From the NCBI RefSeq assembly GCF_963665445.1, contig NZ_OY762276.1:3900601-3964600 (forward strand): a stretch of DNA of 64,000 nt. Reading direction: 5' to 3'. A program made the translations under genes and the position numbers. A model generated the notes under the pieces. It ran no database searches, was not told the DNA's origin, and worked only from the letters and a program-made list of their open reading frames with translations. This stretch comes from an uncultured Desulfobulbus sp. (GTDB lineage: Bacteria > Desulfobacterota > Desulfobulbia > Desulfobulbales > Desulfobulbaceae). The stretch's first letter is position 1, and every line of letters starts with the position of its first letter. Of this stretch, positions 52,102 through 60,740 are shown one piece after another.

Positions 52102-52833
52102 ATGGCGGAAACTGTAAAGTTCAAGCCGACTTTTGTCCAGACCAAAAACGTCAGGTCTTTCGAGACCCTGATGCAGGGTCTACAGATCGGCAAAGGTGGG
52201 GCCGGTGAAGGTGATGAGCGACTCGGCTGCATCTGGGGCCGGGCCGGGCGAGGCAAGACGCGCACTGTCCAGACCTGGGCGGCTCGCAATGGTTCTGTCT
52301 ATGTCGAGACGGTATCGATCTGGTCGGAACTCGATTTCCTGCAGAAGCTCTGCCGGGAGTTCGGCATTCGCCGAGTCCCCAACCGCCGGGGGCGCTGTTT
52401 TGATGCCATTATCGAGGCCATGACTACAAACCCGCAGCCGGTGTTTATCGATGAGATTGAACGGTTCGGGCAGAAGTTCCTCGAAATCATCCGCGACCTG
52501 GTCAAGATCACCGGCGGCATCGTGGTCCTGATCGGCGAAGAGGAGCTGCCGCACCTGATGAAACAGAATCGCCGGGTGTGGTCCCGCACCTACCGGGCCA
52601 TGGAGTTTGAACCGGTGAGTGCCACGGATGTGGTGATGTACGTCCGGCAATGCACCGGCCTTGAGCTGAACGCCCAGGCGGCTGAGATCATGCACCGGGC
52701 GGCGGGCGGCGATCTGCGGATTGTCCGCCGCGACACCATCAACCTGGCCCACGCCGCCACCAGCCTGCGCCGAAACGGCGAGGTGGACGCGGAACTCGCC
52801 GCCATCGCCTGCAAGTGCGGGCTGCAGGGGTAA
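52102..52833 (+). CDS. MuB-like transposition AAA ATPase
   Basis: 243 residues. Walker A at 46-53 (GRAGRGKT), Walker B PVFIDEIERF, sensor LIGEEELP. It is the target-DNA-binding ATPase partner of MuA and lacks the long N-terminal HTH of Mu MuB. Confidence 0.9.
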   Translation: MAETVKFKPTFVQTKNVRSFETLMQGLQIGKGGAGEGDERLGCIWGRAGRGKTRTVQTWAARNGSVYVETVSIWSELDFLQKLCREFGIRRVPNRRGRCFDAIIEAMTTNPQPVFIDEIERFGQKFLEIIRDLVKITGGIVVLIGEEELPHLMKQNRRVWSRTYRAMEFEPVSATDVVMYVRQCTGLELNAQAAEIMHRAAGGDLRIVRRDTINLAHAATSLRRNGEVDAELAAIACKCGLQG

Positions 52834-52837
52834 TGCC

Positions 52838-52939
52838 ATGACGAAAGCATCGTTGCTCCACCAAATTCTCGACAATCCCTCGGAACTGACCACGAAAATG
52901 GTCGATGCCGCCTTTACCTGCGCCGGTATCAGGGGGTGA
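52838..52939 (+). CDS. Tiny ORF after MuB (33 aa)
   Basis: ATG 52838 lies 4 bp after the MuB-like stop and the frame ends 2 bp before the next start, so it fills the gap exactly. The peptide is amphipathic and helical (LLHQILDNPSELTTKMVD). Support is positional only. Confidence 0.45.
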   Translation: MTKASLLHQILDNPSELTTKMVDAAFTCAGIRG

Positions 52940-52941
52940 GT

Positions 52942-53520
52942 ATGGCCCACCAATCCTTTTCCAAAACCGTACTGGAAACTGTGTTGCTCCTGGCCAACCA
53001 GGGCAACGGCCAGGTGAATACCGAGATAATATCCATTGAACTTGGATTGAAAAACAGCCGGGAGCACAAAAAGCTGATCAATACCCTGCGCGATCTCCAC
53101 AGGGCCGGACGGCTGCAACGAATCGCCCTGGGCGTCTACGGGCCGCCCCTGCAGAAACCGCTGCCGAACAAACGCGAGGTCATGTGGCGGATCCTGCGGA
53201 TGCGCCGCCGGGTCAATGTCGAGGATCTCATGGAAATGGCCGGAGTGTCCAAAGGCTATGCCAAGGAATGGCTGCGCATCCTGGTCAACCGGGATGTGGT
53301 CCGCAAGGAACAGCAACCCGGCTTGCCCGGCACCTGGCATTTGATCAACGATCTGGTGGACATGCCCGAAGACGATACCAAGGCGGCAAAGCTCCGCGCT
53401 TTGCGCCAGAAACGCAAAGAGGCTGTCGGCCTGATCGATACCACACTCAAGAGTTTACAAACAGCAAGCGAGGCCTTGAACAAGGCCCGGTCAACCATCA
53501 CCCGCATGGAGGAATTATGA
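52942..53520 (+). CDS. Phage winged-helix protein (192 aa), unknown
   Basis: Start ATG 52942 after GGGGGTGAGT. Residues ~20-70 and ~70-115 look like two winged-helix units (LINTLRDLHRAGRLQRIALG; VEDLMEMAGVSKGYAKEWLRIL), then a coiled coil. Probably a DNA-binding early protein. Overlaps the next gene by ATGA. Confidence 0.7.
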   Translation: MAHQSFSKTVLETVLLLANQGNGQVNTEIISIELGLKNSREHKKLINTLRDLHRAGRLQRIALGVYGPPLQKPLPNKREVMWRILRMRRRVNVEDLMEMAGVSKGYAKEWLRILVNRDVVRKEQQPGLPGTWHLINDLVDMPEDDTKAAKLRALRQKRKEAVGLIDTTLKSLQTASEALNKARSTITRMEEL

Positions 53521-53873
53521 ACGAATTACGGATCAATCGAAGTTTGGCGGAAATCGGCAACCATGTGCGCAACCTGCACCTCGGCACCTTGGGCAACAAT
53601 GCGGACCTGCTGGCCATCATGCGCACCACCAGGAATCTGCGGATCGAACTGACCTCGGACAACATCATCGAGGGCTATAGAACCGATGCGATCAACCAGG
53701 CCGCACGGGTGGCGGAGCTGATCCAGGAAGCCGGGGCAAGCCCGGATCATAAAACCCTGCTCTCCATCGGCATGGCCTGCGAACTGGCCACCCTGAAGCT
53801 CAACGAGTACCGGGAAATCCACGCCTTTGCCAGCCAGGTCAAGGCTAGTGCTCCGGAGCGGCTGGCGGCATAG
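53517..53873 (+). CDS. Hypothetical phage protein (118 aa)
   Basis: ATGA overlap with the previous gene. Helical, soluble, no recognised motif (RNLHLGTLGNNADLLAIMRT). Part of the early operon. Repeat copy 2 of the 20-mer lies just after it. Confidence 0.6.
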   Translation: MNELRINRSLAEIGNHVRNLHLGTLGNNADLLAIMRTTRNLRIELTSDNIIEGYRTDAINQAARVAELIQEAGASPDHKTLLSIGMACELATLKLNEYREIHAFASQVKASAPERLAA

Positions 53874-53876
53874 GGA

Positions 53877-53896
53877 AAAGTTTCTACGTTTACGTG
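53877..53896 (-). repeat. 20-bp repeat, copy 2 (inverted partner of 47766)
   Basis: AAAGTTTCTACGTTTACGTG, the exact reverse complement of 47766-47785, 6.1 kb away, in the short gap before gemA. Confidence 0.7.
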
Positions 53897-53925
53897 AAAA
53901 AAAGTTCTGCATTCGGAGGGATATC

Positions 53926-54357
53926 ATGGCACTCGACAAAACCACCCTGGCCAAGATCCATATTGCCAAGAAAGAGCTGGCGCTCTCGGATCAGGCCTAC
54001 CGGGACATTCTCTTTTTCAACTTTCAAACGGGATCCGCCAAGGATCTCACCAGCCTGCAGGCCCGGCAGTTGATTGAACTGTTCCGGGCCAGAGGCTGGC
54101 AACCCAAACCAGGCCGGGGGCAACAGCAGGGCAAAAGCCGGTTTATCACGGTCAAGTCCGGCCCGGCGGCCAAGCAGCAAAAGAAGGTGCTGGCCCTGTG
54201 GAATGCCCTGGGCTACGACATGGGCGCCCTGCATGGCCGGGTGAAGAAGCAATTCGGCGTGGACCGGTTCGAATGGCTGGAAGACGGCCAGGCCCTGCAT
54301 GTTCTCATCACCGACCTGCAGCGCCGGGTGACCAGACAGAACAAGGTGCATTGTTGA
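53926..54357 (+). CDS. GemA/gp16-like protein (DUF1018)
   Basis: 143 residues: AKIHIAKKELALSDQAYRDIL and WNALGYDMGALHGRVKKQFGVDRFEWL are the gp16/GemA signature. In Mu, GemA affects host gene expression. ATG 53926 follows CGGAGGGATATC. Confidence 0.9.
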   Translation: MALDKTTLAKIHIAKKELALSDQAYRDILFFNFQTGSAKDLTSLQARQLIELFRARGWQPKPGRGQQQGKSRFITVKSGPAAKQQKKVLALWNALGYDMGALHGRVKKQFGVDRFEWLEDGQALHVLITDLQRRVTRQNKVHC

Positions 54358-54365
54358 ACGGCATA

Positions 54366-54596
54366 ATGAAGATGGCAGCCCACCCCCAGCACAAATCCCG
54401 CGACATTATCGGCAACTCCAGGGAGGTGCTGGCCTTTTTGCGGGATGTGGCCGGAGCACACGGTATCAACGAGGAAATGAGCGTCGAGGGCCAGGAAGGG
54501 CTTGCCCGCATTCTCGGCTGGGTCAATGAAGAGCTTGGCCAGGCCATCGATTTACTGGAGCATAAAGCGGAACAGGGAGCAGCACATGGAGAATAG
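54366..54596 (+). CDS. Small phage hypothetical protein (76 aa)
   Basis: Short helical protein between gemA and mor (REVLAFLRDVAGAHGINEEM). Weak ribosome site; overlaps the Mor start by 11 bp. Function unknown. Confidence 0.55.
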   Translation: MKMAAHPQHKSRDIIGNSREVLAFLRDVAGAHGINEEMSVEGQEGLARILGWVNEELGQAIDLLEHKAEQGAAHGE

Positions 54597-54891
54597 CGTT
54601 CTCAAGATAGAAGGAATGGAAGTCCCGGCGGCCATGCTGCCGAAAATCGAGGAACTCCCCAGGAGCCTGCAGGAAGTGGCGGAGATCGTCGGCATTGAAA
54701 AGACGATTGCGCTGTCCAACCACTTTCAGGGGACCACCGTAGCCTTTCCGATGTTGGCCAAGTTCAAACGGAAGATCAGAAACGCGGCCCTTCGCGAGGA
54801 CTACGACAGGGGCGCGACGGTTGCGGAGCTGGCCCGTAAATACGGATTGGCTGAGCGGCAGACATGGAACATTCTTTCCGCCGCTGACTGA
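54586..54891 (+). CDS. Mor-family middle-operon transcription activator
   Basis: 101 residues. Dimerisation segment LPRSLQEVAEIVGIEKTIAL and HTH LREDYDRGATVAELARKYGLAERQTWNIL are typical of Mor/C activators. GGGAG precedes ATG 54586. It would switch on the middle/late promoter, although late genes are almost all missing here. Confidence 0.9.
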   Translation: MENSVLKIEGMEVPAAMLPKIEELPRSLQEVAEIVGIEKTIALSNHFQGTTVAFPMLAKFKRKIRNAALREDYDRGATVAELARKYGLAERQTWNILSAAD

Positions 54892-54913
54892 AATCATTAC
54901 CACAGGGAGCATC

Positions 54914-55909
54914 ATGAGCAAAACACTTGCATTTGAAATGGCACTGACCAGGCGGGAAGCGATCCGGGAGCGGATCGACAGCATAACCAAGCAGCTTGGC
55001 CGTGCGCCGAACCTGGACACTCTGGCCACGGAAGCTGGCCAGGAACTGCAGAGGATCAAGGCCTACCTGCAGCAGTGCGGCGGGGAAACCAATATGAACA
55101 TCAACCAGCAGAACAACCTCAAGCTCTACCGCCAGCGGCACGAGGCTGCTGAACGGTTCCACCAGGAGGCCAAGGCCTTTCAAGAACCTCTACGGGCCGA
55201 ACTGGCCCAATTGCAGGCGGAGCTTACCGAGATGGATTGTTCCTGCTCGCTGCAGGATCTGCTTTCCATTCAGGAGGAAATGGGCCAGGTGGAACGCGAG
55301 GCGGAGCGGATCCGCCAGGCCATTGCCGACCAGGAACAAAAGATGGAATCAGCCTGGGAGGCGGTCCCCTCTATCGATGCCCTGATTGAGAAACGCCAGG
55401 AACTGCTTGCACAAAAGGAGATCGGGGAGGAGATCGAGGCCGACCTGGTCACCGTTGAGAAGGAGCTGGAACAGGGCAAACAGGCGGTGAAAAAGGCCCG
55501 GACCAGGGCCGAAGCGATAGAAGAACAGGCCGATGAGATCGTTGCCGGGCTTAATCGGTTGCTTGAGGCCAAGGAGAAGCGGGCCAAAGAGTTGCGCCAG
55601 GTGATACAGCCCAATGCGGTCAAGTCCTTCCTGCTGGTACGGCTGGACACCATCGGGGCCGAATATGCCAAAGCGGCCAGCACCCTGATGGAGAAGTACA
55701 GCCACCTGGCCGCCCTGGGCAACATCCTGGTCAAGCGCAATGAGCAGGACCGGGCGGCGATCCCCTGGAAGACTGCACTGCATTTACGATTACCGGTGTT
55801 TCCCACTGCCTCCTGTCGGCAACTCAGTGCGGATGCGGTGAAATGGTACAACCCGGAGGCCATTGCCGCTGAACAGCAGGCCTTGCAGCGTTTAGGGGTG
55901 CAGCTGTAA
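54914..55909 (+). CDS. Coiled-coil phage protein (331 aa)
   Basis: Long heptad-rich central region (residues ~85-250), no membrane segment and no recognised domain. The C-terminus has a short structured tail. Start ATG 54914 with CAGGGAG. The position after Mor is unusual for Mu. A strong terminator follows. Confidence 0.65.
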   Translation: MSKTLAFEMALTRREAIRERIDSITKQLGRAPNLDTLATEAGQELQRIKAYLQQCGGETNMNINQQNNLKLYRQRHEAAERFHQEAKAFQEPLRAELAQLQAELTEMDCSCSLQDLLSIQEEMGQVEREAERIRQAIADQEQKMESAWEAVPSIDALIEKRQELLAQKEIGEEIEADLVTVEKELEQGKQAVKKARTRAEAIEEQADEIVAGLNRLLEAKEKRAKELRQVIQPNAVKSFLLVRLDTIGAEYAKAASTLMEKYSHLAALGNILVKRNEQDRAAIPWKTALHLRLPVFPTASCRQLSADAVKWYNPEAIAAEQQALQRLGVQL

Positions 55910-55952
55910 CGGTTTGCTTCAAATCTTCATGCGGTCCTTCTTCCGCGTGGAT

Positions 55953-55994
55953 CCGCCGTGCAGGTTGCTTGCCTGCACGGCGGTTTCTCGTTTT
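55953..55994 (+). terminator. Terminator of the early/middle phage transcript
   Basis: CCGCCGTGCAGG and CCTGCACGGCGG form a 12-bp perfect stem, followed by TTTCTCGTTTT. Confidence 0.82.
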
Positions 55995-56174
55995 GCCCCC
56001 TTTCTTCTTTCCCTGAAAAAACGCCGTGGTTTTCGTCCTGTTTCGCATTGGCCCCATAGGCGGGTTATGTCCTGTTCGTCCAACACAGGCGATTTTAAAC
56101 GGGTTTTAAACGGGGTTCAGTGATCCGGCAGGCTTTGCCGGGAATAAACAGCCACCAACAAGAGGTCAGCAACT

Positions 56175-56852
56175 ATGGAAAAGACGACAACGGCAGCACT
56201 CAATACCACGACAATTACCCCGGATGGTGACCAGGTGCCCGCCTGGGTGGAGCTGATCCCCACCGGCGAGGTGATCGGCCGTGACGGCCGCCACTGGACC
56301 AACAACAACCCGCAGAGGATCATCCAGGCCTTTCAAAACGGCCGGGTTGATCTGCCGGTTGATATCGAGCACTCCACAGAACTCAAGGCCAAGCAAGGCG
56401 ATCCGGCCCCGGCCATGGGTTGGGTCAATGAATTGCGGGTCATGAACGGGGCGATCTGGGGCCGGGTTGACTGGAATCGGTCCGGTCAGCAGTTGATTAC
56501 AACCCGGCAATACCGGTACCTGAGCCCGGTTTTGGTCTGCAGCAAAACAAACGGGGCCATTGTGGCCCTTTCCTCCGTGGGGCTGACCAACCGGCCGAAC
56601 CTCCATTTACGGGCGCTTAATAGCCGGGGGAATGGCAGCGGCCCGGATGGAACAGTTAGGGCCTTGAATGCCATGGAGCGGGAGGTCTGCGCTAAAATGG
56701 GGATCTCGGAGGAGGAGTTTTTGAAAGTTGATCCCCGGAACGGTTCCGACCACAATACCCTGAATCATATGGAGGGACTGACTGATCTTGAACACGAGAT
56801 TTGCCAGCGGATGGGGATTTCCGGGGAGGAGTACTTGAAAACGGCGGTGTGA
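56175..56852 (+). CDS. Mu-like protease I (prohead protease/scaffold gene)
   Basis: 225 residues. VPAWVELIPTGEVIGRDGRHW, VDIEHSTELKAKQG and YLSPVLVCSKTNGAI are the Mu gpI protease features. The C-terminus contains two related MGIS-EE-FLK/YLK units (MEREVCAKMGISEEEFLK; LEHEICQRMGISGEEYLK). It is the only morphogenetic gene present; the usual portal, minor head and major capsid genes are not here. Confidence 0.85.
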   Translation: MEKTTTAALNTTTITPDGDQVPAWVELIPTGEVIGRDGRHWTNNNPQRIIQAFQNGRVDLPVDIEHSTELKAKQGDPAPAMGWVNELRVMNGAIWGRVDWNRSGQQLITTRQYRYLSPVLVCSKTNGAIVALSSVGLTNRPNLHLRALNSRGNGSGPDGTVRALNAMEREVCAKMGISEEEFLKVDPRNGSDHNTLNHMEGLTDLEHEICQRMGISGEEYLKTAV

Positions 56853-56890
56853 AGGGGGGACAGGTTGTTCGGCCGGGAAATGGCCGTAGC

Positions 56891-56932
56891 AAAGGGCGTC
56901 AAGGCAGGGTATGCGTTGACGCCCTTTCTTTT
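56891..56932 (+). terminator. Terminator after protease I
   Basis: AAAGGGCGTCAA pairs with TTGACGCCCTTT (12 bp), followed by CTTTTC. Confidence 0.8.
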
Positions 56933-56965
56933 CAATTGGACGTGCAGTTGGGATAAGGGAAGAGC

Positions 56966-57421
56966 ATGACGTTGAAAAAAGGAATCGGTAGCAGCATGGG
57001 GACCCTGTTGAAGAATGCAGAGGACAAGCGGTTTCTGCTCGGGATCGTTATCACGTTGCTTTGGATCGCGACAGGGGGTGGTTTATTGCTGTACCGGTTT
57101 TCCGATATAGCCCGGCTTAGGCTGGATGAGTGGAGCAACATCCTGGCCGGATATTTTGCGCCGGTGGCGTTCCTCTGGCTGGTCCTAGGATACCGTCAGC
57201 AGGGGGAGGAACTCAAGACCAACACGCAGGCCCTTCTTGCCCAGAGGGACGAACAGGAGCGCTCCGTCAGGATTGCTGCCTATACCGCCCTTATGCAACA
57301 TGAGGAACGGGAAATGGTGTTGTTCGACTCCCTGGGGAGCGGATACAAAAAGGCGGCCCTGAATGCACGGAACCGGGCCAATGACTATGCCGGGAAGCTC
57401 AAGCAGCTTGTCGAGAGGTAA
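56966..57421 (+). CDS. Two-TM hypothetical protein (151 aa)
   Basis: Two membrane helices (FLLGIVITLLWIATGGGLLLY; ILAGYFAPVAFLWLVLGY) followed by a helical cytoplasmic tail. It could be a cargo gene at the right edge of the phage region. Family not recognised. Confidence 0.6.
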   Translation: MTLKKGIGSSMGTLLKNAEDKRFLLGIVITLLWIATGGGLLLYRFSDIARLRLDEWSNILAGYFAPVAFLWLVLGYRQQGEELKTNTQALLAQRDEQERSVRIAAYTALMQHEEREMVLFDSLGSGYKKAALNARNRANDYAGKLKQLVER

Positions 57422-57566
57422 AACCTGTTCCAATATAATCTACTCGGCTATTTGGCTTCATTTCCTTTTGCCGAAAGTCAGGGTAGGCAGTCTATCTATT
57501 CAATAAATCATTTTTTTAGACTAACCTGTTAGCTAGTTTTACCTTCTACCCTTCACATATTGCCTG

Positions 57567-57935
57567 TCAAGATTTTTTGTCTCCAAGAAACTGGTCAAAT
57601 ATATCGTCAATTTTTTCCGCATAATATTTGGCAAGTTCAAATATGTCATAAATTTTTCTATTCTTAGAAAATGTCCATTTTGCTTTACCATTATCATCAA
57701 TTATCTCTAAACAAATATCTTCTGACCAGTTATATTCGTCATAATCAGTGTAATGTTTATATTCGTAATTATAGACTCTAAAGTAGTTTCCATTGAATGG
57801 TACGATATAAGCTTTACCTAGCAACCTGTTCTCTTTGGAAAGTGAATCCAAAGGAAATTTATTGACAAACCATTTCAGTTTTTTATTCCGTGTATCACTT
57901 TCAAGCTTATCAATAACAGCGTCCTCATTTGCCAT
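57567..57935 (-). CDS. AT-rich hypothetical protein (122 aa)
   Basis: Rich in Asp, Tyr and Lys (YNYEYKHYTDYDEYNWSEDI) and with low-GC codon use unlike the chromosome. Starts 1 bp after the stop of the gene before it, so the two form an operon. Acidic small proteins like this can be immunity proteins, but I have no family match. Confidence 0.55.
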   Translation of the reverse strand: MANEDAVIDKLESDTRNKKLKWFVNKFPLDSLSKENRLLGKAYIVPFNGNYFRVYNYEYKHYTDYDEYNWSEDICLEIIDDNGKAKWTFSKNRKIYDIFELAKYYAEKIDDIFDQFLGDKKS

Positions 57936-57936
57936 A

Positions 57937-58458
57937 TCATACCTCCCTTTGATCTGATGAAATATGGTCTAAATCGTTATATATTTTACTCAAATCATTT
58001 TTAATAGTTAAAATATTATATTCATATGCATATGGCCAGAACCGATATTGGGCAATAATTTGCATAACAACTTTTAACTTTTTAGGATTTCGCAATAGAT
58101 TTTTCCTTTTCAAAATGTTGATTGAAATATTAATCTTCTTGAGATCCCTTATCATTGAGTCTTCATTTATTTTTGGCAACAAACTATTGACTAAACTTTG
58201 GCATTCAACAAGTTCCTCTTTTAGCCTAGCCTCATTTTTTTCTAGTTCTATCAATAGCTTATTAATATTACTCAAATTTAAGTTTAGACCTGCAAGCATT
58301 TCAGGCAGTCGCTTTTTCAAGATAATTCGGCTCTTAACAATGCTTATCTCATTTTTAATCGATCTCGATTTAATGAGAATCAGTATTGATAAGCCCAAGC
58401 CTGCTAATGAGGCATATGTGCCTATATTAGTGAAGTTGAATTCTGGAATTTCGATCAC
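57937..58458 (-). CDS. AT-rich membrane-anchored coiled-coil protein (173 aa)
   Basis: Start GTG 58458 with AAGGAG 9 bp upstream. The open frame extends further, but the sequence upstream is GC-rich repeat DNA. One N-terminal membrane helix (IGTYASLAGLGLSILILI), then a long Lys/Glu/Leu coiled coil. Co-transcribed with the 122-aa gene. Unknown function. Confidence 0.5.
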   Translation of the reverse strand: MIEIPEFNFTNIGTYASLAGLGLSILILIKSRSIKNEISIVKSRIILKKRLPEMLAGLNLNLSNINKLLIELEKNEARLKEELVECQSLVNSLLPKINEDSMIRDLKKINISINILKRKNLLRNPKKLKVVMQIIAQYRFWPYAYEYNILTIKNDLSKIYNDLDHISSDQREV

Positions 58459-58604
58459 ATCTATTTTCTCCTTGATGCAAATTTTTGCCTCGTCCGCAGA
58501 AATTGTGGGTAGTTCTTTGAGAATAAGCCCCAGAACCTGAGCCCGCCGGAGGTGAGGGGGGGCACCTGCCGCACCGCCCCCCTTGCCACTTTCAGGATGA
58601 GCAG

Positions 58605-58678
58605 GGAGGCTCGGCTCTGTCAAGGTTGTGCGCACAGCGCACAACCGCAGGGCTCGGCCTTGATAGAGCCGGGGCTCC
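58605..58678. repeat. 74-nt nested palindrome
   Basis: Outer arms CGGCTCTGTCAAGG and CCTTGATAGAGCCG (one G-U on RNA) extend to about 20 bp and enclose an inner hairpin GGTTGTGCG-CACAG-CGCACAACC. It lies in a gene-free stretch between low-GC genes and the MITE. Could be a structured RNA, a transposon hairpin end or a recombination site. Confidence 0.55.
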
Positions 58679-58895
58679 AAGCTACCAATCATGCCGATCC
58701 TTGAAACAAAGAAAATGGTGGCCCGACGACTGATCCCAATGCTCCACCCCGAACATCATGATTAGAAACGACACTAAAACAAGTTGTTGCTGAACGACAT
58801 ATTGCCTGCCACCCCACAGATTCTGCGGAGGAACCTAAAATGCATCCTACCTTACCTTGCCGGGGAAAGTTTCTTCCAAAAACTCCTCAGCTTAG

Positions 58896-59074
58896 GGGCT
58901 GTTCGCAAATAACTTGGACAAAATTGCGCTCAGGTTTGGGGCAGATTTGGTTGTGGCGACCAGCGCAAAAACACAGGCGTAGCAGTGCTACGTCGAGGAT
59001 TTTGCGATTGAGCCGCAGCCAAAGATGGCCCGAAGATGAGATGAAAGATGTTCAAGTTATTTGCTGACAGGCCC
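58896..59074. mobile_element. MITE-like element, 179 bp
   Basis: Terminal inverted repeats GGGCTGTTCGCAAATAACTTG (left) and, reversed, GGGCCTGTCAGCAAATAACT(TG) (right), flanked on both sides by TTAG as a likely 4-bp target duplication (58892-58895, 59075-59078). No coding capacity. Confidence 0.7.
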
Positions 59075-59088
59075 TTAGCTCAGACAGG

Positions 59089-59305
59089 ATGCACGTCAAG
59101 ACTATCTTGAACCGTATCGAAAAACAACCGGGTTTTATCTATGACACCTGTCGATGGCGTTACTCCGGACCGCCATCATTGGTGATAACATTGCGGCCTC
59201 TGGTCGGCAGCAAAGCCATCTGCTCAAATGCGGCGAGAGGCGGCCCGGGTACGACACCCTACGTGTCAGGACTTTTACCTTTGTTCCCCTGTGGGGCATA
59301 CCGAA
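59089..59305 (+). pseudogene. ISL3-family transposase, N-terminal fragment
   Basis: Begins MHVKTILNRIEKQPGFIYD, the ISL3 transposase start. A single-base loss near 59228 shifts the frame; after it CGERRPGYDTLRVRTF and FVPLWGIPK read on. It stops at the left end of the IS66-type insertion; the continuation is at 61677. Confidence 0.8.
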
Positions 59306-59327
59306 GTAACCGATCAGGGGGTACCCC

Positions 59328-60740
59328 TCAAGTCGCCGACCTGATCCACTCCAGGTCAGGTTGTTGATCTTTGAAGAATGCATCCATCGCGTCAACGAGG
59401 ACGTGAAAGGATGACTTACCCTGCAAGCGGCAGGTTTGCCTGAGCGAAACGATGCGTTCCACCCAGCGGTTGCCTTTGTCGCTGCTGGTCCCCTGGCTGC
59501 GTTTTCTCCAGAGCACGGCATAGCGCAGCATCCGTTCTCCGAAATTGTTGGTCGGGTCAACGCCCTCCTCAAGCAAGAAGGTAAAAAGCGAGCCCATTTC
59601 CGTGTCGATATGGCGGACAAGCTTCCCCGCTTCGCTGTCGGAATCGATATACAGCGCGATCAACCGGTTGAGCCGGGCGTAAAATGCGTGCCACTCAGCT
59701 TTTGTCGGTGGATCCTTAGCCATCCTGCAGAGGCGGCGCAGTTCATCTCGGGCCCAAGTTCCACATTGAACAAGCTCCGGATCTTTGCGCTCGGCCAATC
59801 CCTTGGCCCGGCGGATCAGGTGGGCCAGGCAGGTTTGGCGGGCATGCACCCAGTTTTGGTACAATCGATAGCCGTCACTGACCAGGATGCCTTCCCAGCC
59901 TCCGACCAAGGATTCAAAAGCATCCTTGGAGCGATGGGTGTGGACCATGAAATAGGCGACCACCGAACTGGCCATTACCCAGAGCCAGTTGAGCTTGCCG
60001 TTGTTTTTCCATGGGGTTTCGTCAACATGGTTTACCCTGGCGGCATGCGCTTTCTCGCCGATCGCCTCATAATGAGGCTGGATAGCGCTGGAGGCCCGGT
60101 CGATAATATTCTGAATTGCTCCAAGGCTGATACTGATACCCAGGACCGAGGAGCAAAAAGACTGAATAGCCTGCCGGCTGTTGCCTTCGATACCGCCGAT
60201 TTCGGCCACCAGTGCACAGAGCCTGGGGCCAAAGCCGGTTTGAAATCTTTTTGGTGTGTGCCCTTTACCCGTTTTTCCGCATTTGCTGCACTTGCCGCGA
60301 TAAAGGATAAAATGGATGACCGTCATCGCTATTTCGGGCAGCTCAATATGCTGATGGGTGTGGTAAGGACGGAGCTCGGTAAACGTCCGGCAACCGCAGG
60401 TGCACCGACCGGGGTGCACGATTTCTGTTTTAGTCGGCGGTATGAGTTGCTGACGGTGTCCTTTGTGCCCCTTACGCCCACCGGATTTTGCCTTGTTGGT
60501 TTTTGGTGCATTTTCCTTGTAGGGCGAATCTGTTGACGGCGGCTTATTAGAATTGGACGAATTCTGGTCAAGCCTGGCCTTGAGCTGGCTGACTTCAGTC
60601 TCCAGCTCTTTGATGCGTTGATCTTGGCGGGCGATATGCTCCAGGAGTTTGCGGATAATCAGGCGGAGAGCCGAAGGTGGCAGTCGCTCTAACTCGGCAT
60701 CGCTGATCTGGAGATCCAGGGGCGTATATTCCTTAGCCAC
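59328..60740 (-). CDS. IS66-family transposase (TnpC)
   Basis: 470 residues. N-terminal leucine-zipper segment (LEHIARQDQRIKELETEVS), a zinc-finger-like region (CGCRTF, CSKCGKTGKGH), DDE core with VDETPWKNNG and LVSDGYRLYQNW, and C-terminal TNNFGERMLRYAVLWRKRSQ. Start GTG 60740 overlaps the DruA-like stop by 8 bp. The gene ends 8 bp from the inverted repeat. It looks intact, so the element may still move. Confidence 0.95.
   Translation of the reverse strand: MAKEYTPLDLQISDAELERLPPSALRLIIRKLLEHIARQDQRIKELETEVSQLKARLDQNSSNSNKPPSTDSPYKENAPKTNKAKSGGRKGHKGHRQQLIPPTKTEIVHPGRCTCGCRTFTELRPYHTHQHIELPEIAMTVIHFILYRGKCSKCGKTGKGHTPKRFQTGFGPRLCALVAEIGGIEGNSRQAIQSFCSSVLGISISLGAIQNIIDRASSAIQPHYEAIGEKAHAARVNHVDETPWKNNGKLNWLWVMASSVVAYFMVHTHRSKDAFESLVGGWEGILVSDGYRLYQNWVHARQTCLAHLIRRAKGLAERKDPELVQCGTWARDELRRLCRMAKDPPTKAEWHAFYARLNRLIALYIDSDSEAGKLVRHIDTEMGSLFTFLLEEGVDPTNNFGERMLRYAVLWRKRSQGTSSDKGNRWVERIVSLRQTCRLQGKSSFHVLVDAMDAFFKDQQPDLEWIRSAT

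Larger units (their letters stand above)
48082..56852. mobile_element. Mu-like transposable prophage, early region only
   Basis: Gene order repressor (minus), early regulators, MuA transposase, MuB ATPase, small proteins, GemA/gp16, Mor activator and protease I follows phage Mu. Portal, capsid, tail and lysis genes are absent; after protease I the sequence moves into unrelated hypothetical genes. The outer boundaries are uncertain, because no matched TG...CA ends or 5-bp target duplication could be identified by eye. Confidence 0.8.

Noticed and set aside
58840-59067. 75-codon plus-strand frame across the MITE
   Set aside because: It spans the inverted repeats of the non-coding element and has no ribosome site or domain.
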